A DNA stretch of 64,000 bases from Mesostigma viride. Its lineage: Eukaryota; Streptophyta; Mesostigmatophyceae; Mesostigmatales; Mesostigmataceae. The notes beneath the pieces are model-generated. The model saw nothing but the letters and a program-made list of their open reading frames with translations, was not told the DNA's origin and searched no databases. The position numbers and the translations under genes were made by a program. The first letter of the stretch is position 1; each line of letters opens with the position of its first letter. Shown here one piece after another: positions 39,428 through 50,652 of this stretch. The stretch covers positions 64,001 through 128,000 of the forward strand of contig RPFO01001941.1 in the NCBI GenBank assembly GCA_009746045.1, written 5' to 3'.

Positions 39428-39433
39428 GTATAC
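39428..39433 (-). promoter_or_regulatory. GTATAC box before the 75-residue protein gene
   Basis: Lies nine bases before the ATG at 39418. Confidence 0.45.
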
Positions 39434-39435
39434 TT

Positions 39436-39968
39436 CTACGCGGACACCAAAAATTCAGACCGGTTCATCCGGCTCAGGATCTCCGCCCTGGCCAACTCGC
39501 GGAGGGCCGGCGGGACGTTGTTCATGACGTAGTTTTCGACGCCTTTCGAGCTCTTCGGGAGCGGCGGACCGGAGGCCAGGACATCCTGCAAAGAGTCCTT
39601 CTCCTCCCGGCGGTACTCCTCCGGCAGCTCTCGTACGGCCGTGCACATCTTCGCGTGCACGACCCCGTCCTCGCGGAGGTGGTACCCGGCGTTGTGCCAC
39701 GCCGCGTCGCGGGACAGGACGTAGATATGGTCTCTCGACGGGTCGATCTGGCCCGTGGCCATGCGTTTCCCGAGGTCGTAATGGAACAAGGTGTCGGCCG
39801 CCTCTTGTTCATCGAGTCCGATCGCTTGACGTCACATTGGGCGGGAACGGGACCCTCGTACGCCTTCCCGCAGTACCCGACGACCGAACACCGACTCGTG
39901 TCGATGCAACACGCGTCCTTCGCGCATTGGTCGAGGTCGACGAACACCCACGCGCGGACCGTCTCCAT
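39436..39968 (-). CDS. Cys-rich small protein, frameshifted
   Basis: The ATG at 39968 opens METVRAWVFVDLDQCAKDAC, with six Cys in the first 45 residues (CAKDACC, SRCSVVGYC, AQCDVK). Near 39830 the sense moves to another frame that continues LFHYDLGKRMATGQIDPSRD, YVLSRDAAWHNAGYHL and ends at 39436. The combined product is about 177 residues. The paired Cys suggest disulfides or a metal site. There is no homopolymer at the frame change, so genuine decay is possible here. No family recognised. Confidence 0.6.
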
Positions 39969-40013
39969 TTGTCAGGTCCGCGCAAGAAAATTCGACGCTT
40001 CTTGCCGCGCCTC

Positions 40014-40397
40014 TCAGAACCCGTCGTCGTCCTCTAAGACCGGCGAGATGCGCGCGTCCTCGTCGGGGAGATCGTGGTCGGCGACGTACTCGGTCCAGAA
40101 CTTCCTTTTGTTCTCGGCGGTCGCGGGGAGGTTCGCGTCACGGAGATAGTCGTCCGTCAGCTTCTTGGCCATCTTGAGCGCCGACTTGTAGTCCCCCCCG
40201 ATCATCTTGTGGACCCGCTTGCTGAACCCGACCCAGTCCTCGATCCGGTTGTACGCGTCCCTCCCCGCCTCCATCTTGGCGATCGGGACGATGTGTTTGC
40301 GCTTGTTCTTCGTGAGGTCCGCCGACGTGAGACCGCCGGGGGTTTTCTGGGCGACGCCGTGGTAGACTTGGCGATAAGACCCCTCTCGCCGCTGCAT
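40014..40397 (-). CDS. KTPGGLT-family small virus protein
   Basis: A 127-residue basic protein from the ATG at 40397 (MQRREGSYRQVYHGVAQKTP). The N-terminal block GVAQKTPGGLTSADLTKNKR is a signature I recall from many small proteins of algal giant viruses, often followed by an SKKK-type stretch. The rest is helical (WVGFSKRVHKMIGGDYKSAL, MAKKLTDDYLRDANL) with an acidic C-terminus. Function is not known; abundance in virions has been suggested for relatives. The gene is intact. Confidence 0.75.
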   Translation of the reverse strand: MQRREGSYRQVYHGVAQKTPGGLTSADLTKNKRKHIVPIAKMEAGRDAYNRIEDWVGFSKRVHKMIGGDYKSALKMAKKLTDDYLRDANLPATAENKRKFWTEYVADHDLPDEDARISPVLEDDDGF

Positions 40398-40472
40398 CCT
40401 TACCACGTTCCTCCATTTTTTTCCGCGCGTCTTGGACGCGAGCGAAAATGTGTCCGCCCCTCCCGCGAGACC

Positions 40473-40637
40473 ATGTACATCTTCTTGGCGGTCTCTCTGG
40501 GGATGACCCTGTACATGGTGTGGAGGTACGCGGTGTACGGCCCGAACCGAGCCGAGGAGTGGATGGACGAGGAGGCGGATCCGGAAGCGGCCCTCGTCTC
40601 GGACATGGACATGTCCGAGTCGTCAGGAGACGAGTAG
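40473..40637 (+). CDS. Small single-pass membrane protein with acidic tail
   Basis: A 54-residue frame from the ATG at 40473: MYIFLAVSLGMTLYMVWRYA is a clear transmembrane segment, followed by an Asp/Glu-rich tail ending DMDMSESSGDE. It overlaps the end of the minus-strand transposase relic by 15 bases. Similar short anchor proteins are frequent in virions. The longer frame upstream is not supported. Confidence 0.5.
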   Translation: MYIFLAVSLGMTLYMVWRYAVYGPNRAEEWMDEEADPEAALVSDMDMSESSGDE

Positions 40638-43600
40638 CCTCGTGTACGCCTCGGGCAAGCGATCCGCCTCCTCGTCCGTCAAGGGCTTTACGCCCTTGAG
40701 CTCCCTCTCGGACGCCCGGAGCATCGCCAGCGGGTCCGCCCCTCCTCGGACGAACTGCAACAGGAACTTGTCGCGACGGGCGTCGCCCGCGTTCCATAGC
40801 CGCCGCCTCTCTTCGTCCGCCTGCGCCCCCTTGCTCTTCCTGTCTTCGGCCCTCTTGGCCACGAGTGCCTTCCGCGCGTTCTCGTTCTCGTCATGGCGCG
40901 ACGAGCCCTTTCCGCGGCGAGGACACGTTTCTCTGTCCTGTCCCTCACCCGATTTACCGTTACGTACTTGACATTCGGGTCGCCGGGGACGGTCACGCCG
41001 ATCCAGGGGTTGTGCACGGCGCCGAGGGCCGGGGCCGAGACGACCACGGCGTCGACCCAATCGTCGCGGCCCATGAGACGGACCTCGACCTCGTCGCGGT
41101 CATGGTAGTCGGACGCCTGCTTCCGCTTGCACTTGACGATCTTGGCGCCGACGCGGATGTCCGCGTCCTGCGTCCACACTTCGCGGACGTGCCCGCTCTC
41201 CGCGTTTTTCTCCGTTTCGCACGTCCTCCGGACCGGGACGCGGAAGTCCATTCCCTGTCGTCCCGCCTTGCCCGGATACGCGTCCGTGATCGGCGCGGCG
41301 TTGGTGTAGTCGCGATACGTGAGCGATCGACCGACGCTCGACTCCGTCCGCGGTTCCTCGGACGGGTCTTCGTACTCTCGACCGACGCGCGACTCCTTCT
41401 GCCGTTCCTTGGACGGGTCTTCGTACTTTCCGTCCACGAACTGGGCCATGCACCCTCGACGGACGGGGAGCAGGACATCGGCAGCGCTCCACGCGCTCAC
41501 CTCTTGTATGGTCTCGGCGTCCTCCTTGGCCTTGTCGAGGACCACGGGAACGACGTTCTTCTCCACGCTCCTGTACCCCGAACACAGCATGTAGTTCTTG
41601 ATCGCGTGCGGCCGGATGAGCGCGTGGAAGGCGTTGATGATGACGTACGAGAGGTTGAGTCGCGTGCGGCCGACCCGGGCCGATTCGCGCCGGATGAAAT
41701 GTTTCGCGGTGTTGAACGCCAACTCGATGGGGTTGAATTCGGGAGAAAACGGAGGAAGGAACACCAACGCCGGCTTGCGCTCCTTGAAGCGTTTGAACGT
41801 CGGCGGATGCAGGAGCGCGTCGCCGGCTCCCCGCTTCCGTAGCAGCAGGGCGAACTCGCTCATCTCTCCGTCGGGGTAGACCCGATTCTCCTCCAGATCC
41901 TTGTTCTTCTGCCGCTGTTCGTTCGCCGGCTTTGCGTGGACGGAAGCGCCGTCCATGATGATCGTTTTCCTTGCACGAAGCCGTCCGGGAGCGACTCCAG
42001 AAACCACTTGAACACGGTTTTCGTGACCGGGAGCGGCGGCGCGCCGGCGTACTTGTCGGAGAAATGCCGTCGAGCGATGTGGATGGGCAGGACCTCCGTC
42101 CTCGAGACCCCCGACTTGGTACGGAAATGCGTCAACACGTCTTTCGCCAAGACGTGTCCTCGGAAATCGGGATCGATCTTGGGGGGTATCCGTACACGTA
42201 CGGCTCTTTCATGTCGCGCAGTTTGCCGTCCATCCAGTGCTCCTGTCCTTTGCAATGGTGGACGATGAACCAGATGTGAGTGGCCACGTCGAGCGGCGTC
42301 ATGGACGACGACATGCCCTGGATCGTCCAGTGGACGCTGAGAGCTCTGTAGATCGCGCGCGCGAGATTCGTCAGCCGCGCGGTCTTCTGCGCCCCGTCCG
42401 CTATCCGCAGCTTGCGGTTCACGTAGTCCCTGTCGAACATGGCCGAGTTGTCGGCGTCCGAGGAGAAGAAATCGTCCAATTCCTTGTGCTTGCGATCATT
42501 TTCGTCATAAAACACGGCTTTAGGATATCTCGCAAACTCGCGTTCTGGAACACTTGCATCAACTTCTCGACCATCAGCTGCGAACCCGACTTCTCGTCCT
42601 CGTCGTCGTGGGACTTGTCGGCGTTGCCCGTTTCCGGGTACGTCAGCATCGACGCGCGGGCGGCCTCTTCCGTCTCCTTCAACATGCCATTGACCTTGAT
42701 GTCGTCGTTCCCGCCCCGCAGCAAGGGGGTCACGTTCTTGAACATGACGCCGGGCGGAAATCCTTCGCGAATTCCGCAAGCGACGTCGGATCCGAGATCT
42801 CGTCACCGTAGATCCTCTGCTTGACAGGGTAGTTGTGGCGGCGGATATAATGCATCATCACGAAATCGTGCGCGGCGAGACGGATCACGAACTCGAGTTT
42901 GTCCTCCGGCGAGGGCAGCGTCGTGACCGTCGCAAGAAGTCCGCGATCGTCGAACGTTCCTCGTCCCGTCGCGCGTTCCAGCCCGGCAGAAAGGACCAGA
43001 ACGTGTCCCTCATCGCGCCGCTGCTCACGGCGTCCGGGAGCATGACCGCGTCTTGTCCCGACTTCTTCCACAGCTGCTCGACCTCGGGAGGAACCCCACC
43101 TGTCCGGCCACCTGGTTCACCCTCGTCGGGAAAACGTCGGCGTATCTCCCCTCCACGATGACCTGACGAAAGTCCTGCCGCAACGGGAGGGGGTGTACGG
43201 AGGCGGAGGAGGCTCCTGCGCCTTCTTCGACTCCTTCCGCCTCACGAGACGGGCCTTCACTTTGAACAGGCTGATGTCGTGGAACGGCACAGGGTCGAAG
43301 AGGCGGATGTAGCCCCCCACCAACATCATGATGCCTTCCCACCACACCTGTCCTCGCAAGACGTCCGCGACCTCGCGTTCTTGCGCGGTGTTGCAGGGGT
43401 TTTGGTTGGTGATGCGGCCCGGCAGCGGCGGCAGGATGCGCAAGAAGAAGGCCACGCGCGGGGGTGCGGAGGTTTCTCCTCGGACGGCCATCTCATGGCC
43501 GCCAGCACCGTCGTCTTCGAGAACCTCTGTTCGATCCTGCGCAGAGGCGCGTGTTTCCCGGGCATGGTCCACCCCTTGGTGGGCGCCAGGTTCATGACCA

Positions 43601-44630
43601 CGTGGAACTCGTCGATGAACACGCAATCTTCCGCGTAGAGAGTCGCCTGGATCTCGCGAAATACCTTCTTCTCCTCCTTGACGGACTTGAGGTCCTTCTC
43701 CTGATGGTCGTACGCGATGGTCTTGTACGATAGCTTGTGTTCCTTGCGAGCTCTTTCCACGTCCGCTTCGGTCAAAGTGATTTTGTTTTCATTCACAAAC
43801 TTTTGTACTTCCAACAGCTTTTTACGCACGGAATCTTTCATAAAAGGAAATACGATGATCCTATCGTTTGCGCGGTCGGGTCTCCGCACGATGGCACGGG
43901 AAGATCGCGGGGGCACGACGAGCGCGCCGGATGTGGCGGCGACGGGCACGATCGCCCGGTTGTCGGCTTCCGCCTCCGCGGCCGCCGCGGCCTCCGCGGC
44001 CGCCCTGCGCGTCCGGGTCGCCGCCGCCTCGTGCGTCGCGTAGTCCAAAGGGTACACGGGCTCTATCGTGTCGGGTCGTAGTAACTCTGCAATCGCAGCG
44101 GCGGTTCGGCACGCGGAAGAACCTCTCTGCCCTTCGAAGCGACCTTTTCCACCGCAATCACGAGGTCGGCGGCCGTGTATTGAGGCAGGTGATTGGTCTG
44201 GAGATCCGCGAGATGTTTCGACAGCCGCGTCCACAGCTCGCGGGGGTCCGCCGGCTCGCGTCCGGCGATCCGGGGACGGAAGCGCGTCTCGAGCCAATCG
44301 TGAGGCCGGACCTCCCACGCACGGTCGCGTTCTTCGTCTTCCAGGTCAGGGGGTTCAGGAGGGACTTTTTGAGATGATCGGGGTTGGAGTAATCGACCCC
44401 GTTCTCCCGGTCCTGTTTCCACCACTGGTAGTACTTGTACGCGGTCTTCCGATCGACCGCGAACATCTCCGCGACCTCGGACAGGGGCCGTTTCGGTCGC
44501 TGGTCTTGGCGGAGTGCACGGCGATCGCGATCCTCTCTCGGAACGCCAGACTGTGCGCCTTCCCCTGCTTGAGTTTCGTCGGGACGAGACTCGGCGGGGC
44601 CGGCGTCTCCCGACGCGGCACGAGCGCCAT
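40623..44630 (-). pseudogene. Extended IS630/Tc1-like DDE transposase relic with at least ten frame changes
   Basis: Consecutive minus-strand frames form one coding sense. At 44630-44330 an HTH region appears (AFRERIAIAVHSAKTSD, EMFAVDRKTAYKYYQWWKQ). Near 43600 lies the first catalytic motif, CVFIDEFHVVMNL...GWTMPGKHAP. At 41965 comes RKTIIMDGASVH with the second Asp, and at about 41725 LVFLPPFSPEFNPIEL with the Glu, 76 residues later. About 550 residues lie between the first and second Asp, against roughly 85-90 in IS630/Tc1 enzymes, and this insert matches nothing I know. The C-terminal tail runs to 40623. It is far more broken than neighbouring genes, so true decay is likely. Confidence 0.7.
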
Positions 44631-44654
44631 CCCTCTACCCTTCTACTTCGAAAA

Positions 44655-45065
44655 TCAATATCTCCTCCGCTGCGTGAGGTCGGGATGGGCGACGGCGAGA
44701 AACCGCGTCATGTCCGACTCGTTGGGCGCCTCGACGAGCGATTGGTACGTGTCGCGCGCGACGGCGCTCGGGACCGTCCCCTCGACGGTCCGGAAGTCCC
44801 TGCCCACGGTGTAGTTGGCGTGCGGATTGCCGTCGTCCGCCGTCTTCTTCGCGAACCTGGCGTCGAAACAGAAGAACATGTGCGAGAGGACGATGATAAT
44901 CAGGCCCAGCACCACGGCGCGCACCGACCACGTGACGGCGCCGCCGATCAGCATCACGTACAACCCGAACCGCTTGGCCGCGTCGCACCGGTCCGAAACG
45001 CTCGCGCCGGGCACGAACGGCCAAAAGTACATGGGGTCGTCGAACAAACGTTCGAATACCTGCAT
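44655..45065 (-). CDS. DUF5762-like membrane protein
   Basis: A 136-residue protein with an N-terminal FERLFDDPMYFWPFVPGASV, a basic DRCDAAKRFGLYVMLIGGAV segment and a strong transmembrane stretch (VLGLIIIVLSHMFFCF, residues about 53-68). This arrangement (FW..P, then ...R..Y, then TM) resembles the small giant-virus family I recall as DUF5762. The tail is polar. An ATATAG box lies two bases upstream of the ATG. It is probably a virion membrane protein. Confidence 0.65.
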   Translation of the reverse strand: MQVFERLFDDPMYFWPFVPGASVSDRCDAAKRFGLYVMLIGGAVTWSVRAVVLGLIIIVLSHMFFCFDARFAKKTADDGNPHANYTVGRDFRTVEGTVPSAVARDTYQSLVEAPNESDMTRFLAVAHPDLTQRRRY

Positions 45066-45066
45066 C

Positions 45067-45072
45067 CTATAT
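45067..45072 (-). promoter_or_regulatory. ATATAG box before the DUF5762-like gene
   Basis: One base separates it from the ATG at 45065. Confidence 0.4.
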
Positions 45073-45087
45073 GTAGTTAGCTCGAAG

Positions 45088-45588
45088 TTAATTTTCTGTC
45101 AACAGCTTGTCGGACGACGTGATCTCTTTGACGCCGGAGATCACGTCCTCCAAGAGCTGGGACGCGGACCCTTCGCCGCTCTCGATCTTCTCGGCCAGCG
45201 TCATCGCCAGGGACTCCGCCTGTCGCAGCACCTCGGGGGGGATGTTCCGCACGCCCATGCCCAGCATGGTCAGAGTGGAGAGGTACTCCCAGATGGCTTC
45301 CTTGGTGGCCTCCGGCGCCTCCGCCCAGTGCTTTTGGATGTGGATGTCCTTCACGTACGGGATGGTGGCGACGGCGTCGGCGAAGAACGCGGGGTCCTTG
45401 TTCACGATCGAGAGGACGTGCGGCGTCATGGCGTCCATGAACGTGTCCAGAGGCAGCCTGGCGTTGCCCTTGCAGGCCAGGGAGAAGGCCGTGCGCACGC
45501 CGACGATCGACTTCTCGTCGGGGAAGGCGAGCTCGAGCTCGCCCAGGAACATCGAGAGCATGTTGTTGAAGGCCTGGACCGCGGACAT
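45088..45588 (-). CDS. Conserved helical virus protein (166 residues)
   Basis: An intact, mostly helical protein: MSAVQAFNNMLSMFLGELEL, FPDEKSIVGVRTAFSLACKG, and an IWEYLSTLTMLGMGVRNIPP block near residues 117-137. The pattern of an N-terminal 'FN..L..F...L' helix with a later 'IW.YL..L' is one I have seen in phycodnavirus and mimivirus proteins of unknown function. A GTATAG box lies five bases upstream of the ATG. It is divergent from the gene at 45670. Confidence 0.7.
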   Translation of the reverse strand: MSAVQAFNNMLSMFLGELELAFPDEKSIVGVRTAFSLACKGNARLPLDTFMDAMTPHVLSIVNKDPAFFADAVATIPYVKDIHIQKHWAEAPEATKEAIWEYLSTLTMLGMGVRNIPPEVLRQAESLAMTLAEKIESGEGSASQLLEDVISGVKEITSSDKLLTEN

Positions 45589-45593
45589 GGTTT

Positions 45594-45599
45594 CTATAC
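45594..45599 (-). promoter_or_regulatory. GTATAG box before the 166-residue protein gene
   Basis: Lies five bases before the ATG at 45588. Confidence 0.5.
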
Positions 45600-45669
45600 A
45601 CGTTACTACCGCAAATAATTCCTCGCGTTCAAAACGAACGCGCGAATTTCAGCCGCTCCTACGAGAAAC

Positions 45670-46299
45670 ATGGAAGTCAAGGTGCGCATCGACAACAAGG
45701 TCCACACGTGGAAGTTCCCGAACTCGATGATCCAGAGCGTGGTGAGCAACCTGGGCGAGGACGCGGAGTCGTGTCGCCGGATCATCAAGAACATCGTGGT
45801 GCGCCTCGCCAGCATCCTCGAGTCGAAGCAGCTGCAGGGGACCGTCACGGACGTGGAGGTGATCTGTCTCATGCACATCCGCACGCAGGAGGGGCTTCCG
45901 GAACCCATCAAGAAAGCCGTCACCGAGGTGCTGGACGGGTGGAAGGTGGCGGAGGAGAGCATTTCCCCCGAAGCCCGCCGCGGGCTGCGGATCGCGGAAC
46001 GCATGATCCCGATCCTGCTGTCGTGTCAGAACCGCGAGGAGTTCGACAAGTACTTCACGCAGGTCATCTACCCGAACGTGGAGGAGAAACACGTGCAGGC
46101 GATCATCCGGTTCTTCAACGTGCTCGGGGACTGGTCGGCCAAGGACGAGCCGCCCGTGAAGGAGGACAGCCACTACATCGAGAAGTACGTCCTGCGGATC
46201 TTCAACAACCACGTCGTGCCGTTCATGGCGGTCAAGAAGAAGGAAGTCATCGCCAAGCGTTTCCACACGGCGGCGGAAACGATGGCGGAATACATCTGA
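45670..46299 (+). CDS. Hypothetical virus protein (209 residues)
   Basis: An intact helical protein (MEVKVRIDNKVHTWKFPNSM; IVVRLASILESKQLQGTVTD; GLRIAERMIPILLSCQNREE) without membrane segments or recognised motifs. It shares its upstream region with the divergent gene at 45588. Codon use matches neighbouring viral genes. Role unknown; probably a virion or assembly factor. Confidence 0.7.
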   Translation: MEVKVRIDNKVHTWKFPNSMIQSVVSNLGEDAESCRRIIKNIVVRLASILESKQLQGTVTDVEVICLMHIRTQEGLPEPIKKAVTEVLDGWKVAEESISPEARRGLRIAERMIPILLSCQNREEFDKYFTQVIYPNVEEKHVQAIIRFFNVLGDWSAKDEPPVKEDSHYIEKYVLRIFNNHVVPFMAVKKKEVIAKRFHTAAETMAEYI

Positions 46300-46349
46300 A
46301 CGAGTTCGTTCGCGGGGAGCGGTTAATTTCCCTCGAGTAGAGGGTAAAG

Positions 46350-46838
46350 ATGAGCGGAGCGCCCTTGGACCAAGCCTACACGTTCATGCCGTCGGGGGAG
46401 TCGATGTCGTCCTCGATGGCCCCGCAACCGTCTCATTCTCATTCGGAGGCGACCCCTGCGTTCCAGGTCTCCGACAGCACGGGACGCGAGCCCATCCACA
46501 TCCCGGGGCCGCTGTCCATCCCGCCGCCGCACCAACAGCAACCGCACGCGCAACACCCGTCCATGATGCTGCCCCCGCAGCGAGCGAGACCCCCGCCCCC
46601 GGTCCAAGAGATGCACGCGGCGGCGGCGGCGGCGGACAACCGCGCGAGACAGCAGCTGGCGCTCGAGAGCCGCATGCGGCAGATCGCGGCGGAGGAGTCG
46701 AGAGGCAACGTGATCATGTACATGGTGGTCGGGGCGGGGCTGGCGTTCGTGCTCGGGTACCTATACAACCAACGGTCGCGACTTACGGCGCCGGCGGCCT
46801 CCCCGGTCGTAGCGGGCCGTATAATATCTCAATCGTAA
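46350..46838 (+). CDS. Pro-rich tail-anchored membrane protein
   Basis: A 162-residue protein with a disordered Ser/His/Pro N-terminal two thirds (PPPHQQQPHAQHPSMM), an Ala-rich helix (AAAAADNRARQQLALESRMR) and one transmembrane segment near residues 125-142 (VIMYMVVGAGLAFVLGYLY), followed by a short tail. This topology is common in inner-membrane virion proteins of large DNA viruses. The gene is intact and 12 bases upstream of the fibre-like gene. Confidence 0.7.
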   Translation: MSGAPLDQAYTFMPSGESMSSSMAPQPSHSHSEATPAFQVSDSTGREPIHIPGPLSIPPPHQQQPHAQHPSMMLPPQRARPPPPVQEMHAAAAAADNRARQQLALESRMRQIAAEESRGNVIMYMVVGAGLAFVLGYLYNQRSRLTAPAASPVVAGRIISQS

Positions 46839-46840
46839 AG

Positions 46841-46846
46841 ATATAC
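46841..46846 (+). promoter_or_regulatory. ATATAC box before the fibre-like gene
   Basis: Four bases before the ATG at 46851. Confidence 0.5.
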
Positions 46847-46850
46847 ACAA

Positions 46851-49800
46851 ATGACGCGGACATCTTCTCTCGGCTCGAGTCGGATCAAGCAAGTCATCGT
46901 CGACGAGATTCAATCGGACACGCTTTCGACATCCGCACTCAGCATCTCATCTTTCGGAAAAATCGATCTCGTTCCGAACATGATTAACGGGAACACTGCG
47001 GACGCTGTTGTGCCGCCCATTGCGGGCATGGCGTCAAACCAAGTGGTCGTTCATGGCAATTTGCACGTTATGGGGCAACTGAGTGCCAGCACCGGAGGGG
47101 TGAGTGGCGGTGGGTTGTCAGTCACGTCCTATACGAAGAACAGTAACACGACGGAGTTGTCAAACACAGCAGTCAAGTCCGCGAGCAACCATCTCATACT
47201 AGAGGCTTCGTCATCCAGTAAGGACGTCATTGTACAAGACTCTCGTTTCGTAGCGCATCGCCAGATCGTCACCACCACAACCGCTGCCGTCCCGACGCCA
47301 GACGCAATGTCAATACGCGCCGAGAAAGATGGTGACAACAGAGAGTTCGCGATGGGTGTGGTGTTCGGATCCAACCTCGCTAGCAGCAGTGCGAAAGACA
47401 ATTGGCGGGGTCTCATAGATTCTGGGACCATCGACATGGAGATCATGTCTGACAAGCAGATGCGCGTTTCCGCAGACCGATATCCATCCGGCGAAGTTAG
47501 ATTAGGAGCTGGTGGGGCAATCGTTTTGGCTCCTAAGATTACCACCCCAGGGACCGATCCCACCAACAAGATCGTGGTGCAAAACGAAACACTCGAGAAT
47601 GAAAACGTATCAAATACGAACCATTACCGTGGAAATCATCCGTACTCGACGAACGCCGTCACGGTAATGGGGAAGGGGAGTGGCGGAAATCTATGGCTTA
47701 CGGGAGACACGACCGTTTCGAGCAGCAGCGTTGCCGTCGAACAAGTAAAATTCGAAGACTCGAAGTTGTCTACTATCAACCCGACACTGGTGCTCTCCGC
47801 GTCGTCGAATGTATCTATCGAGAAGGACCTGGTCCTCGCTAGCACGGACAGTGACGGCGGCAAAGTGTCGACCCTGCGCGGAAGTCTGTACTTGAACCCT
47901 GCAAACGGCATTGTCAGAGTGAATGGGAACCTCCAAGTAGACGGAACGTTGACGACGGTAAACACCGAAGTGTCAGATGCCATGGTGACCGACAAAGTGG
48001 TCACCCTCGCATCCCCTGCCAATGAAACGGTGTCAGCTTGGACCTTCGACAATGATTCTCTCATGAGCTCGATGTCTTATCCGCTCACATTCACAAATTC
48101 ATCGGTTATCTCTGGAGCTCTGGTATTGAGAACGGGGTCGGCATCGAGTGCCAGCTCACCGTCCAACGACTTGTTCCCGGAGTCATCATATGAACTGACG
48201 TTCAACGTCAAGTTTGACGGTGTTCCATCGTCTGATTCAAGTGTAGCCTTTTTCAGCTATGGAGGGCTGACTGGAAAATGGAACACGGGCGGATCTATAA
48301 GCGTACATGTTGGGACTGAATCAAGCACATCGAATCTCGGTGTCATCATTTTGGCGAAGAAACTACAGATAACTGTGAGGAGAGTCTGGAACTTTGATGA
48401 CAATAATGCATCCAGACTTTACGTCTTCGTCGACGGAAATAAATGCATTGACATCGTGGGCACGAGTAGCAATATTCCTTTGCATCCCTTATCGAATCCA
48501 TTGTTGACGCTCGGAGGGGGTACTTATACCTCTGTTATTCGATTCGACGACGTCCGCCTCGCAAAGTTTGGAATACAAAGTAATGACAATTCGTCAGGCG
48601 CGGGGATACGGGTTGCGGGGAATGGTAGCGTGAACAATATTGATTGCGAGAGATCCATTACGTGGAACAACCCGCCAGGCGCGTTATACAGTAGCCAAGA
48701 AAATGCCGGTACGACGGGGTCGTATTGGCATATCCAGGGGGGTCAGTTGATGTTCACGCGAGTAATCGACAAAAATACCCGCAAAGCACCTGGTTCCAGT
48801 ATCATTCTATCTTCGCTCCCTCAAAAGACAACAGTTCCCTCGTTGACAGAACAGCACTTGTGGAGATTGAACACAAGCAACGTAAGTCGGGTGACAGCCG
48901 ATTACGTGACTGGTGGTATAAATCTATCGTATGTGAGTTCGGTGTACTACGACAACTGGCTCGGAAGTTGGGATTTTACTGGCACGAGTCTCGCTAACAC
49001 GGGCAAAGGATCCTCCACGGGCGCATTTGTGTCTCCCACATTACCCAGTAATAATCTGCTGAGCATCCCATCTGCAGCAACGCCAGCCGCAAACACCAGG
49101 TTCGGGAGGGCATCGGATCTAGATTTTACAGGTACAGTTTCGGCGGACGGGTACGGCGATTGGACGATAGAGACGTATCAAAAAACCGACAACAACAATA
49201 ACACATCCGCATACATCGTGTTTTTCATTGGCGACGACCCCGCGATTGTCGGAGCAGGGTCTCGGATAGGAATTCAAGTCAGTTCTAACGTGCTATACAT
49301 CACGACCGAGTTGGCTTCGAATGGCGAACGTCAATTGCAGATACCATTTTCGACTCTGACTAGCATATCGGGAAGAAACAATCCCAATGATGGAACTATC
49401 ACACGTTTCGACTCGCGCGCTTTCAAGCCAGCGGGGCGTCGAACACAAATCCGACGCAATTGTTTCAATTCTGGTATGACAACGTAAACATCCCTTTAAT
49501 AGCAGGTCAAAACGGCGTGACTTTCGTAAGCCCCGCTACGTCTTTATATAACGTACCAATTACAAGCAACAACAATCACATTCGCCTCGGGAACACGGCG
49601 CGTTCGGGACATTACCAGGCCACAACGGTTGATTACCTACGCTACAAAAATGGCACTGCCGGTGGCAACAATGTTGGGTCAGCACCTGCACATTCCAATG
49701 GATATTGGGAGACCAGATACGGGGAAACAGGATACGCCACGTCGAACTTTGCTAATGTGGGAGTCGCGAGGAGCGGAGTAAGACTTCTTTTCACAGGTGT

Positions 49801-50578
49801 TGTGCAACCAACGACATCATTGTCATACGCGACAGGGGGTGACACGGGAGCTGCCGAGGGAGCCGCGATGACAGCGCCGTTCAAATGCGGCGTCACCGGA
49901 TCCGTCGAGACAAACGCCGACATGGTCGAGCTCGTGACCTTAGGCAATCCTGGGATAGCAGGTGGGTTTGTCAGCGTATGGGCGTGGCGATATGGTCGCA
50001 TCCTAGTATATACCGGCCTCGCTTACGCGGAAACCTCGAGCCCAGTAGTCGCGTCGTCCGAGTTTGTCTTGGGTATCCACCTCACGAGCTATTGGCCGGA
50101 ATTGTATGTAAATGGCGTCACACCAGCAATGTCCGACTGGCGCACTATCACTGGAAACATTCGCAGCGGCGCAGATCCATTAGTAGAGATGGCTACAAAT
50201 GCATCAAGTCGCTTATTCCGCATTGGTGCCAGTCAAGCATACTTGTCTGGTACGGCCCTTAGCGTACGTTTCAAAAATTGGCGTGTCGTCGACACCAACG
50301 TGGGCAACATGACATCTGCACAAATCGCAAACACGCAGCTGTACGGATACGCGAACGAGTATAACGCCACTCCGCTCACGGTGACATACGGTTTCGTAAT
50401 CGATGACGACGAGACCTTGCAGATCGTTAAAACGCGAGGATCGAGTATTCTCGAAACTGTCGTCGGGAATCCCCGACCGGCTTACAACAATGATACCGGA
50501 ACCGGATTGCTCAACACGTTGGGTGATATTCACAACGGGTCGACTGACGTTATGATGGAACTATACAAGAAACAATAA
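46851..50578 (+). CDS. Fibre-like protein with LamG/concanavalin modules, frameshifted
   Basis: The first frame (46851-49487, 878 residues) starts with a fibre-type N-terminus (VVHGNLHVMGQLSAST; later VNGNLQVDGTLTTVNT, as in phage and giant-virus tail fibres). It then has a LamG-like module opening with SAWTFDNDSLMSS (about residue 395) and containing LYVFVDGNKCIDIV and VIRFDDVRLAKFGI. Another starts at WDFTGTSLANTGKG (about 703). Near 49415 the sense moves to a second frame (SGASNTNPTQLFQFWYDNVN) that carries further sandwich-like sequence to 50578. Together about 1240 residues, probably a receptor- or glycan-binding fibre on the virion. Confidence 0.8.
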
Positions 50579-50652
50579 CGCACTGTTGACAATGTCGGCC
50601 CGCTCGTTTCGACAGCGACAAATTATTGTGTTGGTATGTCGTGAGAAGGCGA

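Noticed and set aside
40865-41842. 325-codon plus-strand ORF over the transposase relic
   Set aside because: Antisense mirror of the transposase frame; Arg/Asp/His-rich with no motifs.
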